Assembly (NCBI RefSeq): GCF_001602525.1
Contig: NZ_LSYT01000013.1
Coordinates: forward strand, 62,001 to 126,000
Direction: 5' to 3'
Length of the DNA stretch: 64,000 nucleotides
Source of the DNA: Flavobacterium chilense
GTDB taxonomy: Bacteria > Bacteroidota > Bacteroidia > Flavobacteriales > Flavobacteriaceae
Shown here: positions 47,224 to 57,487 of the stretch, one piece after another
How the letters are laid out: each line of letters starts with the position of its first letter
Position numbering within the stretch: the stretch's first letter is position 1
The notes under the pieces: generated by a model
What the model was told of the DNA's origin: nothing
Database searches by the model: none
The model's input: only the letters and a program-made list of their open reading frames with translations
Position numbers and translations under genes: made by a program

Positions 47224-47584
47224 CTATTTTAATTGAAGACTTAGTTTTAAATAATAATTCAATTTTTAGATTTTAAAAAGAAGTAAAATTGATCTCAAAA
47301 CGACAACTATAACGTTATAATAGCTTATTTAGAACTGTTCTTTGTGGAAATAGAGGTAAAATCTCACTTACTTTATAACATTAAATTTCGACTTTGTTAA
47401 TGAAAAGATTTTAAAATATCAATAATTCATTTTTTTAATACAAAATTGATATTTTGGTAAAAACAAGCAGTGAAAATCGTTTTTTAGCAATAATAATTTT
47501 TGAAAAGGCGACTTCTGTTATATTTTTTTTAATTATCGCCTTTAATGCTTAAATTTGCGTAAAAAAAATAAATCTGCCTTTATT
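47224..47584. other. acnB upstream intergenic region
   Basis: These 361 bases are AT-rich with no gene I can support. A -7 box lies at 47550-47557. No riboswitch or iron-response motif was recognised. Confidence 0.4.
47550..47557 (+). promoter_or_regulatory. candidate -7 promoter element of acnB
   Basis: TAAATTTG is a TAnnTTTG match. It overlaps an in-frame TTG codon at 47555, so that codon would lie upstream of the transcript start and cannot be the acnB start. Confidence 0.55.
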
Positions 47585-50356
47585 ATGAATATTTATAAGG
47601 ATTATATCCAGGAAATTGAAGAACGTAAAAATCAGGGACTTCACCCAAAACCAATTGATGGAGCTGAATTATTAAGCGAAATTATTGCACAAATTAAAGA
47701 TTTAGATAACGAGTATCGAGAAGATTCTCTTAAGTTTTTTATTTATAATACCTTACCGGGAACCACAAGTGCTGCTGGTGAGAAAGCTAAGTTCTTAAAA
47801 GAAATTATTCTTGGTCAGTCTGAAGTGAAAGAAATCACTCCGACTTTTGCTTTTGAGTTATTATCACATATGAAAGGCGGGCCTTCTATTGAGGTATTAC
47901 TTGATTTAGCTTTGGGTAATGATGCTGATATTGCAAAAGAAGCTGCAAAAGTTCTTAAAACGCAGGTTTTTCTTTATGAAGCGGACACAGACCGCTTAAT
48001 AGAGGCTTTTAAAAATGACAATCAAATTGCTAAAGAAATTCTTGAAAGTTATGCTCAGGCCGAGTTTTTTACAAAGCTTCCAGAAGTAGCAGACACAATT
48101 AAAGTAGTAACATTTATTGCTGGTGAAGGTGATATTTCAACAGATTTACTTTCTCCGGGTAATCAGGCTCACTCGCGTTCAGATCGTGAACTTCACGGTC
48201 AATGTATGATTACGCCTCAGGCACAGCAAGAAATTAAAGCATTACAAGCACAGCATCCTGATGCAAGTGTGATGTTAATTGCTGAAAAAGGAACTATGGG
48301 TGTAGGATCTTCCAGAATGTCTGGTGTAAATAACGTGGCACTTTGGACAGGAAAACAAGCAAGTCCATATATTCCATTTGTAAACATTGCTCCAATTGTT
48401 GGAGGAACAAACGGAATTTCTCCAATTTTCCTTACTACTGTTGATGTTACTGGTGGTATTGGTTTAGACCTTAAAAACTGGGTTAAAAAAGTTGATGCAG
48501 AAGGAAATGTTATTCGTAACGAAAACGACGAACCAATTCTGGAGCAAACATATTCTGTTGCTACAGGAACGGTTTTGACAATCAATATTAAAGAGAAAAA
48601 ACTTTATAATGGAGATCAGGAATTGATTGATATTTCTAAAGCATTTACTCCTCAAAAAATGGAATTTATCAAAGCTGGTGGTTCTTATGCTATCGTATTT
48701 GGTAAAAAACTTCAAACATTAGCAGCTAAAGTTCTTGATGTAGAAGCTCCTCTTGTATATGCTCCTTCAAAAGAGGTTTCTCACGAAGGACAAGGTCTTA
48801 CTGCAGTAGAAAAAATCTTCAACAAAAATGCAGTTGGAATTGCTCCAGGAAAAGTATTGCACGCTGGTTCTGACGTTCGTGTAGAGGTTAACATTGTAGG
48901 TTCTCAAGATACTACAGGTTTAATGACTGCTCAGGAATTAGAGTCTATGGCAGCAACGGTGATTTCTCCAATCGTTGATGGAGCATACCAATCAGGTTGT
49001 CATACTGCTTCAGTTTGGGATAAAAAAGCTCAGGCAAACATTCCTAAATTAATGAAATTCATGAACGATTTTGGTTTGATCACAGCTCGTGACCCAAAAG
49101 GTGTTTATCATGCAATGACAGACGTAATCCACAAAGTACTTAACGATATCACTATTGATGAGTGGGCTATCATTATTGGTGGTGACTCTCATACCAGAAT
49201 GTCAAAAGGTGTTGCTTTTGGTGCTGACTCAGGAACTGTTGCCCTAGCATTAGCTACTGGTGAAGCTTCAATGCCAATTCCGGAATCTGTAAAAGTTACT
49301 TTCAAAGGAGATATGAAAGGGTATATGGATTTCCGTGATGTTGTTCATGCTACTCAGGCGCAAATGCTTCACCAATTTGGAGGAGAAAATGTTTTTCAGG
49401 GTAGAATTATCGAAGTGCACATCGGAACTCTTACAGCTGACCAGGCATTTACATTTACTGACTGGACTGCAGAGATGAAAGCAAAAGCTTCTATCTGTAT
49501 TTCTGAAGATGATACTTTAATCGAATCATTGGAAATTGCAAAAGGCAGAATCCAGATCATGATCGATAAAGGTATGGATAACGAGAAACACGTTCTTCAA
49601 GGATTGATCAACAAAGCAGATAAGAGAATTACTGAAATTAAATCAGCTGAAAAACCAGCTTTAACTCCGGATGCAAATGCTAAGTATTATGCTGAAGTTG
49701 TAGTAGATCTTGATTTGATTGCTGAGCCTATGATTGCCGATCCAGATGTAAATAATGCTGATGTTTCTAAAAGATATACGCACGATACAATCAGACCTTT
49801 ATCTTTCTACGGAGGTGAGAAAAAAGTTGATCTTGGATTTATCGGATCTTGTATGGTTCACAAAGGAGACATGAAAATCCTTGCTCAAATGTTGAAAAAC
49901 GTAGAAGCACAAAAAGGAAAAGTTGAATTCAACGCTCCGCTTGTTGTTGCTCCTCCAACTTATAATATTGTTGATGAGTTGAAAGCCGAAGGTGACTGGG
50001 AAGTTTTACAAAAATACTCAGGTTTCGAATTCGACGATAATGCTCCAAAAGGTGCTGCACGTACAGAATACGAAAACATGTTGTATTTAGAACGTCCAGG
50101 ATGTAACCTTTGTATGGGGAACCAGGAAAAAGCAGCTAAAGGAGATACAGTAATGGCAACTTCAACGCGTTTATTCCAGGGAAGAGTTGTAGAAGATACT
50201 GAAGGCAAAAAAGGAGAGTCATTACTTTCGTCTACACCAGTTGTAGTCTTGTCTACAATTTTGGGTAGAACTCCAACATTAGAAGAATATACAACTGCCG
50301 TAGAAGGAATCAACTTAACTAAGTTTGCACCTTCTAATAAACAGTTAGTTATGTAA
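47585..50356 (+). CDS. acnB: aconitate hydratase B
   Basis: The protein has about 923 residues from the ATG at 47585 (MNIYKDYIQEIEERKNQGLH), longer than E. coli AcnB (865). The N-terminal HEAT-like domain precedes the aconitase core, the domain order of AcnB. Core phrases are GEGDISTDLLSPGNQAHSRS, IIGGDSHTRMSKGVAFGADS, and the iron-sulfur cysteines in IGSCMVHKGD and CNLCMGNQEKAAKG. It interconverts citrate and isocitrate in the TCA cycle. It is followed by an A-type aconitase with a terminator between them. An in-frame TTG at 47555 is rejected on promoter position. Confidence 0.95.
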   Translation: MNIYKDYIQEIEERKNQGLHPKPIDGAELLSEIIAQIKDLDNEYREDSLKFFIYNTLPGTTSAAGEKAKFLKEIILGQSEVKEITPTFAFELLSHMKGGPSIEVLLDLALGNDADIAKEAAKVLKTQVFLYEADTDRLIEAFKNDNQIAKEILESYAQAEFFTKLPEVADTIKVVTFIAGEGDISTDLLSPGNQAHSRSDRELHGQCMITPQAQQEIKALQAQHPDASVMLIAEKGTMGVGSSRMSGVNNVALWTGKQASPYIPFVNIAPIVGGTNGISPIFLTTVDVTGGIGLDLKNWVKKVDAEGNVIRNENDEPILEQTYSVATGTVLTINIKEKKLYNGDQELIDISKAFTPQKMEFIKAGGSYAIVFGKKLQTLAAKVLDVEAPLVYAPSKEVSHEGQGLTAVEKIFNKNAVGIAPGKVLHAGSDVRVEVNIVGSQDTTGLMTAQELESMAATVISPIVDGAYQSGCHTASVWDKKAQANIPKLMKFMNDFGLITARDPKGVYHAMTDVIHKVLNDITIDEWAIIIGGDSHTRMSKGVAFGADSGTVALALATGEASMPIPESVKVTFKGDMKGYMDFRDVVHATQAQMLHQFGGENVFQGRIIEVHIGTLTADQAFTFTDWTAEMKAKASICISEDDTLIESLEIAKGRIQIMIDKGMDNEKHVLQGLINKADKRITEIKSAEKPALTPDANAKYYAEVVVDLDLIAEPMIADPDVNNADVSKRYTHDTIRPLSFYGGEKKVDLGFIGSCMVHKGDMKILAQMLKNVEAQKGKVEFNAPLVVAPPTYNIVDELKAEGDWEVLQKYSGFEFDDNAPKGAARTEYENMLYLERPGCNLCMGNQEKAAKGDTVMATSTRLFQGRVVEDTEGKKGESLLSSTPVVVLSTILGRTPTLEEYTTAVEGINLTKFAPSNKQLVM

Positions 50357-50377
50357 TCATATGATTATTAATATTTC

Positions 50378-50406
50378 AAAAGCCCGAGTGATAAACTCGG
50401 GCTTTT
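50378..50406 (+). terminator. intrinsic terminator between the two aconitase genes
   Basis: AAAAGCCCGAGT (50378-50389) pairs with ACTCGGGCTTTT (50395-50406), followed by T and C. Confidence 0.9.
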
Positions 50407-50479
50407 TCTTTTATAGCTCCTCTATTTTTTGTAACTTGTGATGTTCTAAATAAAATAAAAAAACAAAAACAATTATAAT

Positions 50480-52744
50480 ATGGCTTTTGATATCGAAATG
50501 ATTAAAAAAGTGTACGAAAACATGCCAGGCCGTGTTGACAAAGCACGCGAGATTGTTGGTCGTCCACTTACCTTAACAGAGAAAATTTTATACAATCACC
50601 TTTGGGATGGAAATCCAACAAAGGCATTTGGAAGAGGAGTTGATTATGTTGATTTTGCACCAGACCGTGTTGCATGTCAGGATGCGACTGCTCAAATGGC
50701 ATTATTGCAATTTATGCATGCAGGAAAGTCTAAAGTTGCAGTTCCTACAACGGTACACTGCGATCACTTGATTCAGGCAAAAGTAGACGCTGCAACTGAT
50801 TTGGCCAGAGCAAAAACACAAAGTAATGAAGTTTTTGACTTCCTGTCTTCAGTTTCTAATAAATACGGAATAGGCTTCTGGAAACCGGGAGCTGGAATCA
50901 TTCACCAGGTAGTACTTGAAAACTACGCTTTCCCTGGCGGAATGATGATTGGTACAGATTCTCATACTGTAAATGCAGGAGGATTAGGAATGGTTGCCAT
51001 TGGAGTTGGTGGAGCTGACGCAGTGGACGTAATGTCCGGAATGGCGTGGGAACTTAAATTTCCTAAATTAATTGGAGTAAAACTAACTGGTAAATTATCA
51101 GGATGGACAGCTCCTAAAGATGTTATTCTTAAAGTTGCCGGTATTTTGACCGTAAAAGGTGGTACAGGTGCTATCGTGGAATATTTTGGAGAAGGCGCAA
51201 CTTCGATGTCTTGTACAGGGAAAGGTACGATTTGTAATATGGGAGCTGAAATTGGTGCTACTACTTCAACTTTTGGTTATGATGCTTCAATGGGACGTTA
51301 CCTGCGTTCTACAAACAGAGCAGATGTAGCCGATGCTGCAGATAAAATTGCGCCGTATTTAACCGGAGATCCGGAAGTTTATGCAGACCCGGAAAAATAT
51401 TTTGATCAGGTAATCGAAATTAACCTATCTGAATTAGAGCCGCATTTAAACGGTCCTTTTACTCCTGATTTAGCTACTCCAATTTCTAAAATGAAAGAAG
51501 AAGCAATCAAAAATAACTGGCCATTACAAATTCAGGTTGGTTTAATTGGTTCTTGTACCAACTCTTCTTACGAAGATATCTCTCGTGCAGCCTCTTTGGC
51601 AAGACAAGTTGCAGATAAAAACTTAAAAACAAAAGCCGAGTTTACGATTACTCCGGGTTCTGAAGTAGTTCGTTCAACTATTGAAAGAGATGGGTTTATT
51701 GATACCTTTCATAAAATTGGGGCAACTGTTTTTGCTAATGCCTGCGGACCATGTATTGGTATGTGGGATAGAGAAGGAGCAGAAAAAGAGGAAAGAAATA
51801 CAATTGTTCACTCCTTCAATCGTAACTTCTCTAAACGTGCAGACGGTAACCCAAATACGCTAGCTTTTGTTGGTTCTCCGGAATTAGTAACGGCAATGGC
51901 AATCGCTGGTGATTTAGGCTTTAATCCCTTAACAGATAAATTAATCAACGAAGATGGAGAAGAAGTAATGCTGGATGCTCCAACAGGAGACGAACTTCCT
52001 GCTAAAGGTTTCTATGCCGAAGATCCGGGATTTCAGGCTCCGGCTGCAGATGGTTCAGGTGTTCAGGTAGTAGTAAATCCTGCATCAGAACGTTTACAGT
52101 TATTAGCTCCGTTTGATCCATGGGACGGGAAAAATATTACTGGCGCAAAACTATTGATCAAAGCCTTCGGAAAATGTACAACCGACCATATTTCAATGGC
52201 TGGGCCTTGGTTACGTTTCCGCGGACATTTAGATAATATTTCGAATAATATGTTGATTGGAGCAGTAAACGCTTACAACCAAAAAACAAACGCTGTTAAA
52301 AATCAATTAACAGGACAATATGATGCCGTTCCTGCTGTTGCCCGTACATACAAAGCTGCCGGAGTTCCGTCTATTGTTGTAGGAGATCACAATTACGGAG
52401 AAGGTTCTTCTCGTGAGCACGCTGCTATGGAACCACGTTTCTTAGGAGTTAAAGCGGTATTAGTGAAGTCTTTTGCTCGTATTCACGAAACAAACCTTAA
52501 AAAACAAGGGCTTTTAGGATTAACCTTCGCTAATGAAACAGATTACGATAAAATTCAGGAAGATGATACCATCAACTTCTTAGATTTAACGGAGTTTGCA
52601 CCAGGAAAACCATTAACATTAGAGTTCGTTCACGCAGATGGTACTAAAGATATAATTCTGGCAAACCATACTTATAATGAAGGACAGATTGGCTGGTTTG
52701 TTGCAGGTTCTGCACTAAACTTAATTGCTGCCGGAAAAGCTTAA
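50480..52744 (+). CDS. acnA: aconitate hydratase, mitochondrial-type (AcnA family)
   Basis: The protein has 754 residues, close to mitochondrial aconitase in length. The order is the classic one: [20 protein letters not shown], then the cluster-ligand Cys in [18 protein letters not shown], then [12 protein letters not shown], and the swivelling C-terminal domain with [20 protein letters not shown]. It performs the same citrate/isocitrate reaction as the upstream gene. Its relatedness to mitochondrial-type enzymes, not to the E. coli AcnA proper, is my reading from length and motif spacing. The two genes are separated by a terminator, so they are probably regulated separately. Confidence 0.93.
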   Translation: MAFDIEMIKKVYENMPGRVDKAREIVGRPLTLTEKILYNHLWDGNPTKAFGRGVDYVDFAPDRVACQDATAQMALLQFMHAGKSKVAVPTTVHCDHLIQAKVDAATDLARAKTQSNEVFDFLSSVSNKYGIGFWKPGAGIIHQVVLENYAFPGGMMIGTDSHTVNAGGLGMVAIGVGGADAVDVMSGMAWELKFPKLIGVKLTGKLSGWTAPKDVILKVAGILTVKGGTGAIVEYFGEGATSMSCTGKGTICNMGAEIGATTSTFGYDASMGRYLRSTNRADVADAADKIAPYLTGDPEVYADPEKYFDQVIEINLSELEPHLNGPFTPDLATPISKMKEEAIKNNWPLQIQVGLIGSCTNSSYEDISRAASLARQVADKNLKTKAEFTITPGSEVVRSTIERDGFIDTFHKIGATVFANACGPCIGMWDREGAEKEERNTIVHSFNRNFSKRADGNPNTLAFVGSPELVTAMAIAGDLGFNPLTDKLINEDGEEVMLDAPTGDELPAKGFYAEDPGFQAPAADGSGVQVVVNPASERLQLLAPFDPWDGKNITGAKLLIKAFGKCTTDHISMAGPWLRFRGHLDNISNNMLIGAVNAYNQKTNAVKNQLTGQYDAVPAVARTYKAAGVPSIVVGDHNYGEGSSREHAAMEPRFLGVKAVLVKSFARIHETNLKKQGLLGLTFANETDYDKIQEDDTINFLDLTEFAPGKPLTLEFVHADGTKDIILANHTYNEGQIGWFVAGSALNLIAAGKA

Positions 52745-52766
52745 ACTTTTAAAATTCAATTATACT

Positions 52767-52800
52767 AAAAAACGCGCTGTGTAAACAGTGCGTTTTTTTT
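52767..52800 (+). terminator. intrinsic terminator after acnA
   Basis: AAAAAACGCGCTGTG pairs with CAGTGCGTTTTTTTT (imperfect centre), followed by T. It lies just before the second copy of the dispersed repeat. Confidence 0.75.
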
Positions 52801-52810
52801 ATTAGAAGCT

Positions 52811-52880
52811 CATCCGGCTGTTCGCTGTATCTTTTTATTTTTAAAGAAAAAATAAAAAGGATGCCGCTTCCATCCGGGCT
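52811..52880. repeat. dispersed palindromic intergenic repeat, copy 2
   Basis: A 70-base element with the same plan as 3963-4028. Left edge CATCCGGCTGTTCGCTGTAT, central T-rich/A-rich hairpin, and right edge GGATGCCGCTTCCATCCGGG. It lies in the gap between the convergent acnA and kelch genes. Confidence 0.7.
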
Positions 52881-52904
52881 AAGGCATTTGTTTTCAAAAG
52901 AAAA

Positions 52905-54287
52905 TTATCCATTAGTTTTTACTGTATTCACTTCTTGTGATAAAATTTTAGTTCTGGTAGGTTTTGTGGTTTCAAATTCTTCAATGTCAATACTTAAAAC
53001 ATCAGCAGAAGCAGTTTTAGAATAGTTTTTGTCATTAACCCCTCCTAAAATATATAATTTATCATTGTCAAAATACATGGCACTATGTTTTAATGGTAAC
53101 TCAATTTCATATTCTTTCAATTGCTTCGTGTTTAGATTATAAACATACATTTTTCGGGCTTCAAAAAAATAAAGAATACTATCATGATAAGCAATGGCAG
53201 GTCTTTCTATTCCTGAAAACAATTCGCCTTCTGTTTGCCATTTTTGTGTGTTTAAATCAAAAGTTTCAATTTCTGATACAGGGTTTCCATTAGTGCCTCC
53301 AATCAGATAAATTTTGTCATTTATTGTGATTCCGGTAGTTTCTTTTGCTGTAGGCATATTGGCAAGTTCATACCAATATCCTGAAGTAAGGTTATATAAA
53401 TGGACCTTATTGGTAAAATCTTTTTTGCCATTTTCCGTCATTTTTACAGAACCACCCATTACAATAATATTATCCTTGTAGAGGAAAGAAGCAAAATCAG
53501 AAGCCTGATGCGGATTTGTATTGTCTGTTTTAATAGTATTGCTGTTAAGGTCTAAAACTTCAATCTTATCTTGCAAATACTCAAATTTTCCGTTTACAGA
53601 GATTCTTTTTCCGCCTAATACATAAATGCTATTGTTGTATAAATGAACATTGTGATACGCTCTTTTTGCAAATTTTATAGGCGAAATTTCCCAACTATCA
53701 GTCTTAATATCATAAGTAGAAAAATCACCTTTATAAAGCAAAAGTGTAGAATTTTGTCGCAGTTCATCCTGAAGATCTTTTAAAGAAGGGTCAGGTTTTT
53801 CTGCAGTGAGTTTCTTCCATGGATCAGATTCACGAGATCCGTCTCCGCCAATAATATAGATTTTGCCATCCTTCAGAAACGATCCAAATGCAAAAATGGG
53901 ATATTTTAAAGGAGAAAGTTTTTTGAACGAAAGTTTCGATTTTAACGTTAGCTTTTGGTTGACGGGAACAGTTACTCCGGATAAATTTTCAATGTCTTCT
54001 TTAAGCGAGACTTTAAACTTTTGCTGTGATAAATCACTCAGAGAAATTTTTGTTGTAAGATAACCAATATGAGAGAATTCTAATATTTCGTTATTATTGT
54101 ATTTTGGAAGAAGCTTTAAAGTAAATTCACCGTTTTTATTCGTTATGGTTCCAACTTTACTAGATACAGCAAAAACGTTAGTATCTTCAATTGGAAGATT
54201 GTTTTTCTGAGAAACAATTACACCATTTATGGTTTGAGCAATTGAAAAGAAAGGAAGAAAAGCTAAAATTAAAAGTAATTTTTTCAC
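52905..54287 (-). CDS. kelch-repeat protein with N-terminal carboxypeptidase-regulatory-like domain
   Basis: The protein has 460 residues. A signal peptide (MKKLLLILAFLPFFSIAQ) is followed by a carboxypeptidase-D regulatory-like domain (about 20-95, TINGVIVSQKNNLPIEDTNV). Several kelch-type beta-propeller repeats follow, each with a Gly-Gly pair after a hydrophobic run: IYIIGGDGS, IYVLGGKR, IIVMGGSV, IYLIGGTNG and LYILGGVND. The start is a GTG codon (54285-54287). The propeller suggests binding of glycan or protein at the surface; no enzyme residue is visible. It is convergent with acnA and divergent from the LysM-NlpC gene. Confidence 0.85.
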   Translation of the reverse strand: MKKLLLILAFLPFFSIAQTINGVIVSQKNNLPIEDTNVFAVSSKVGTITNKNGEFTLKLLPKYNNNEILEFSHIGYLTTKISLSDLSQQKFKVSLKEDIENLSGVTVPVNQKLTLKSKLSFKKLSPLKYPIFAFGSFLKDGKIYIIGGDGSRESDPWKKLTAEKPDPSLKDLQDELRQNSTLLLYKGDFSTYDIKTDSWEISPIKFAKRAYHNVHLYNNSIYVLGGKRISVNGKFEYLQDKIEVLDLNSNTIKTDNTNPHQASDFASFLYKDNIIVMGGSVKMTENGKKDFTNKVHLYNLTSGYWYELANMPTAKETTGITINDKIYLIGGTNGNPVSEIETFDLNTQKWQTEGELFSGIERPAIAYHDSILYFFEARKMYVYNLNTKQLKEYEIELPLKHSAMYFDNDKLYILGGVNDKNYSKTASADVLSIDIEEFETTKPTRTKILSQEVNTVKTNG

Positions 54288-54459
54288 ACTATTTTCGGAT
54301 TTAGATTAGTTTTGGTTCAAAAAATGTCTTCTTGTATAAAAAGCAGGATTTCAAAGTGTTGGCACAATTTCTATGCCGAGCTTGTTAAATCAAGGTAAAT
54401 TAGTTGTTAAAAAAGGTGTATTATCGACTTTAAAAAGTTAAATTCGCTTTTTTAGGTAA

Positions 54460-54467
54460 TATATTTG
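54460..54467 (+). promoter_or_regulatory. candidate -7 promoter element of the LysM-NlpC gene
   Basis: TATATTTG at 54460-54467 is an exact TAnnTTTG match; the leader would be about 58 bases. No TTG at proper spacing. Confidence 0.45.
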
Positions 54468-54528
54468 CTCCTTTTGAGTTTGAATTATTGTCTTAACTTA
54501 AAAAAGTATTCATTAAACTTTAATAGGT

Positions 54529-55677
54529 ATGGTTTTTAGATTAATTATAGTATTGTTTTTTTTTAGTGTTGGTGTTTTTTCTCAGGAAAAATTTATCAAA
54601 CATAAAATATCAAAAGGAGAAAACCTTACTGTAATTGCTAAGAAATACGGAGTTAAAGCTAAAGATATTGCAGAAGCAAATCCTAATGCCCCTAAAGTCT
54701 TAAAATTAAATTCAGTTTTATTAATCCCTAATAGTAATAAAAAAGGGACTTCAAAAAAAACAGAAGTTATTGTTAACACAACCCCTCCACCAACATCAGT
54801 ATCAACTCCGGGAACACATGAAGTTTCAGCAAAAGAAACTCTTTGGGGAATTTCAAAAAAATACAATGTTTCAGTAGATGATTTAAAGAAAGCCAACCCG
54901 CTTTTAGAAACCGAAGGCTTAAAGATTGGGCAACAAATCAATATTCCGTCAAATGCCATTGCATCTTCTTCGCCAGTAATTGAAAACACTCAGCCACCAG
55001 TTCAAAATAATGTAGAAGTTTCACGGGAAGTTCAATCGAAAGAAACAAAATACGCCATTGCAAAAGAATTTGGAATAACGGTTGCCGAATTAGAAAAGCA
55101 AAATCCAGCAATCAAAAAAAGGTTAAAAGTAGGTTCGGTACTTAAAATACAAGTTTCTCAGGAAAAAGCAGATGCATTACAGGCATTAAAAACAGAGCAA
55201 ACTATTTCTTCTGCAGAGCCAACTGTTCAGGTAGCCGAGGAATCAACTGTAAAAAAAGATTCAACCTCAGTATTCAGAGTAAGCAATCATTCAGATTTAA
55301 TTAATCAATTGATTGTAAATGCAACCGAGAATATAGGGACACGTTATCGATCGGGAGGAACAACAAAAGCAGGTTTTGACTGCTCAGGATTAATGATCTG
55401 TACTTTTAATAATTTTGATATTAAGCTGCCAAGAAGCTCTATAGAACAATCAAGAATTGGTACAAGAGTAGGTACAGATGAAGCACAAAAGGGAGATTTA
55501 ATCTTCTTTAAAACCAACGGAAGACGCCATATTAACCATGTTGGAATGGTGGTCGAAGTTTCAGACGGAGAAATTAAATTTGTTCATTCTTCAACCCATG
55601 GAGGAGTAATGATTTCTTCAACAAGAGAACCTTATTATCAAAGGTCTTTTTCTCAGGTAAATCGAATTTTAGAATAA
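54529..55677 (+). CDS. LysM / NlpC-P60 peptidoglycan endopeptidase
   Basis: The protein has 382 residues. A signal peptide (ending about residue 18) leads into three LysM repeats at about 24-68, 96-140 and 165-208. The C-terminal NlpC/P60 domain holds the catalytic Cys285 in FDCSGL, His337 in HINHVGM and a third polar residue His353 in VHSST. It should cut peptide stems in peptidoglycan, bound through LysM, in the periplasm. Its stop codon touches the stop of the convergent response regulator with no space between, so the two transcripts overlap. Confidence 0.94.
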   Translation: MVFRLIIVLFFFSVGVFSQEKFIKHKISKGENLTVIAKKYGVKAKDIAEANPNAPKVLKLNSVLLIPNSNKKGTSKKTEVIVNTTPPPTSVSTPGTHEVSAKETLWGISKKYNVSVDDLKKANPLLETEGLKIGQQINIPSNAIASSSPVIENTQPPVQNNVEVSREVQSKETKYAIAKEFGITVAELEKQNPAIKKRLKVGSVLKIQVSQEKADALQALKTEQTISSAEPTVQVAEESTVKKDSTSVFRVSNHSDLINQLIVNATENIGTRYRSGGTTKAGFDCSGLMICTFNNFDIKLPRSSIEQSRIGTRVGTDEAQKGDLIFFKTNGRRHINHVGMVVEVSDGEIKFVHSSTHGGVMISSTREPYYQRSFSQVNRILE

Positions 55678-56073
55678 TTAATTAGAAGTTAAACTAATTA
55701 TAGTAGTAAAGTCTTCAATCTGAAAAGGCTTGTTTAAAAATCCGGTTACATAATTATTCCCGTTTATTAAGTCAATTTCTTTTGGATCTAAAGTTGAGGA
55801 GAGTACAAAAATTTGAGTTTCTTTTTTTACTTCATTTTTAAGCTTATCAAAAGCATCCAAAAATTCAAAACCATTCATAACAGGCATTTGAATATCTAAC
55901 AGGATAATCAAAGATTCATGGTTTTTCCTGGTAATGAGCCAATCAATACCTTCTTTACCATTGTTTGCAATTACAATTGAATCAACATGAAGCACTTTCT
56001 TAAATAATTGCCTGATAATAAGCTGATCAATTAAATTGTCTTCAATTAATAAAAATGTAGTTTTAAATTCCAT
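55678..56073 (-). CDS. single-domain response regulator
   Basis: The protein has 131 residues, only a receiver domain. The acidic pocket Glu11-Asp12 (LIEDN), the phosphoacceptor Asp60 (ILLDIQMPVMNG), Ser92 and Lys115 (FLNKPF) are all in place. It has no output domain, so it likely acts by protein binding or as a phosphate relay. Its start overlaps the end of the histidine kinase gene by 11 bases, so the two are translationally coupled and form a pair. Confidence 0.93.
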   Translation of the reverse strand: MEFKTTFLLIEDNLIDQLIIRQLFKKVLHVDSIVIANNGKEGIDWLITRKNHESLIILLDIQMPVMNGFEFLDAFDKLKNEVKKETQIFVLSSTLDPKEIDLINGNNYVTGFLNKPFQIEDFTTIISLTSN

Positions 56074-57487
56074 GAGAGTGAGGTATAGTTACAGTAAACT
56101 TGCTTCCGATGTTGCTTTCTGAAACCACAGAAATCTGACCTTTAATATTTTCTACAGCTTCTTTTACAATATAAAGACCAAGTCCGGAGCCTTTATTTTT
56201 ATTAGTACCAAAGTACATTTCAAAAATAGAATCTTTAAACTCTTCATTAATTCCAATTCCGTTATCAGCCACTTCAATATTATGAGAACCGTCTGCGATA
56301 TAAGTTTTAATGCTAATAAACATTTCCTGTTTACTATTGTCAGCATATTTTATGGCATTCGAAATTAAATTACTGATAATGATCTTTAAGCGTAATCCAT
56401 CACTCTGAATCTGATCAACCAATACTTCCTGTTTAAAAGTTATCTTGTTTGCATTTTCGATGTGCATGAGCTGCGAAATGGCTTCATTGAATAATTCCTG
56501 TAAACTAACAGGTTCAATTACAATTTGTTTTCGTTTGTTTTTAGAATAATCGATGATGTCGTTAATAAATTGGTCTTGTTTTGCCAGACTTTGATACATT
56601 AAACCCAAATAATCTTTTATCTGATCAATATCATCTTCCAGTTGTGTAATTTCGATTAAACCTTTTAATGAAGTTATAGGAGATCTTAAATCATGTGAGG
56701 CACTATAAACAAAACGGTCTAATTCGCGATTTACGAGTAATAGATCTTCATTTTTAACTTCGATTTCTTTTTTAGAAACAAGTAGCCGTTTTACCATTAT
56801 AGAATAGTAAGAACAGACACTTAAGATGATAATAAGGATAAAAATTATATTGGTTATAATAAGAAGACTTTTAATTTTTCGGGTTCCCTCACCCAGAGTA
56901 TTCGAAAAGTTACGTTCGTTAATAGTAAGCTTGTCGCTAATATTACTAATTTGATTAAGATATTTTTGCTGATCTAAAGCTGTCAGTGCGTTGTGTTGAA
57001 TTTTTGCATTAATCTGTGTTCCAATAATAAAAAGCTCATTTATTAAATTATCACCTTGTTCCCATTCATGAATTGCTTTTGCCAGAAAAGAAATCTGTTT
57101 AAAATTTACAAACAGCCAAACAAGATCGTCAAGATCGTCTTTATGATTGCGTCCGATGGTAAAGCCTTGTCTTGCAACTTCATTATCACCTGCTTTTAAA
57201 AGAGTTCTACGCGCAATACCATCACCCTGAGGAACTTTAAGTTCTTCATTGTACAATTTCCATTGAATAGGCTCTTTGGTATATAAATAAGTAATCAAAT
57301 GACGGGAAGCATCTTTTTGCCCTTTTGAATAGTGAGATTCACCATTAACATAAGCTCTGTTAGCAGACAATATTTTAATAGTAAAAAAATTGATGCAGAT
57401 TAGTAAAGCACAGGAAATAAAAACAATTAGCAATAAAACAAAAACATTAGGAAGACGAAAATTCTTAAAAAAATGACCTTTAGACAT
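56063..57487 (-). CDS. membrane sensor histidine kinase
   Basis: The protein has 474 residues. Two membrane helices (about 13-36 and 208-230) flank a periplasmic helical sensor part of about 170 residues, consistent with a CHASE3-like domain. A HisKA domain with phosphoacceptor His265 (YSASHDLRSPITSLKG) and a HATPase_c domain follow: N box NLISNAIKYAD, G1 DNGIGI, G2 GSGLGLYIVK. The signal is unknown. Downstream is a receiver-only regulator whose start overlaps this gene. Confidence 0.94.
   Translation of the reverse strand: MSKGHFFKNFRLPNVFVLLLIVFISCALLICINFFTIKILSANRAYVNGESHYSKGQKDASRHLITYLYTKEPIQWKLYNEELKVPQGDGIARRTLLKAGDNEVARQGFTIGRNHKDDLDDLVWLFVNFKQISFLAKAIHEWEQGDNLINELFIIGTQINAKIQHNALTALDQQKYLNQISNISDKLTINERNFSNTLGEGTRKIKSLLIITNIIFILIIILSVCSYYSIMVKRLLVSKKEIEVKNEDLLLVNRELDRFVYSASHDLRSPITSLKGLIEITQLEDDIDQIKDYLGLMYQSLAKQDQFINDIIDYSKNKRKQIVIEPVSLQELFNEAISQLMHIENANKITFKQEVLVDQIQSDGLRLKIIISNLISNAIKYADNSKQEMFISIKTYIADGSHNIEVADNGIGINEEFKDSIFEMYFGTNKNKGSGLGLYIVKEAVENIKGQISVVSESNIGSKFTVTIPHSHGI

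Noticed and set aside
47555-47584. TTG start of acnB ten codons upstream
   Set aside because: It overlaps the probable -7 promoter box, so it should not be transcribed.
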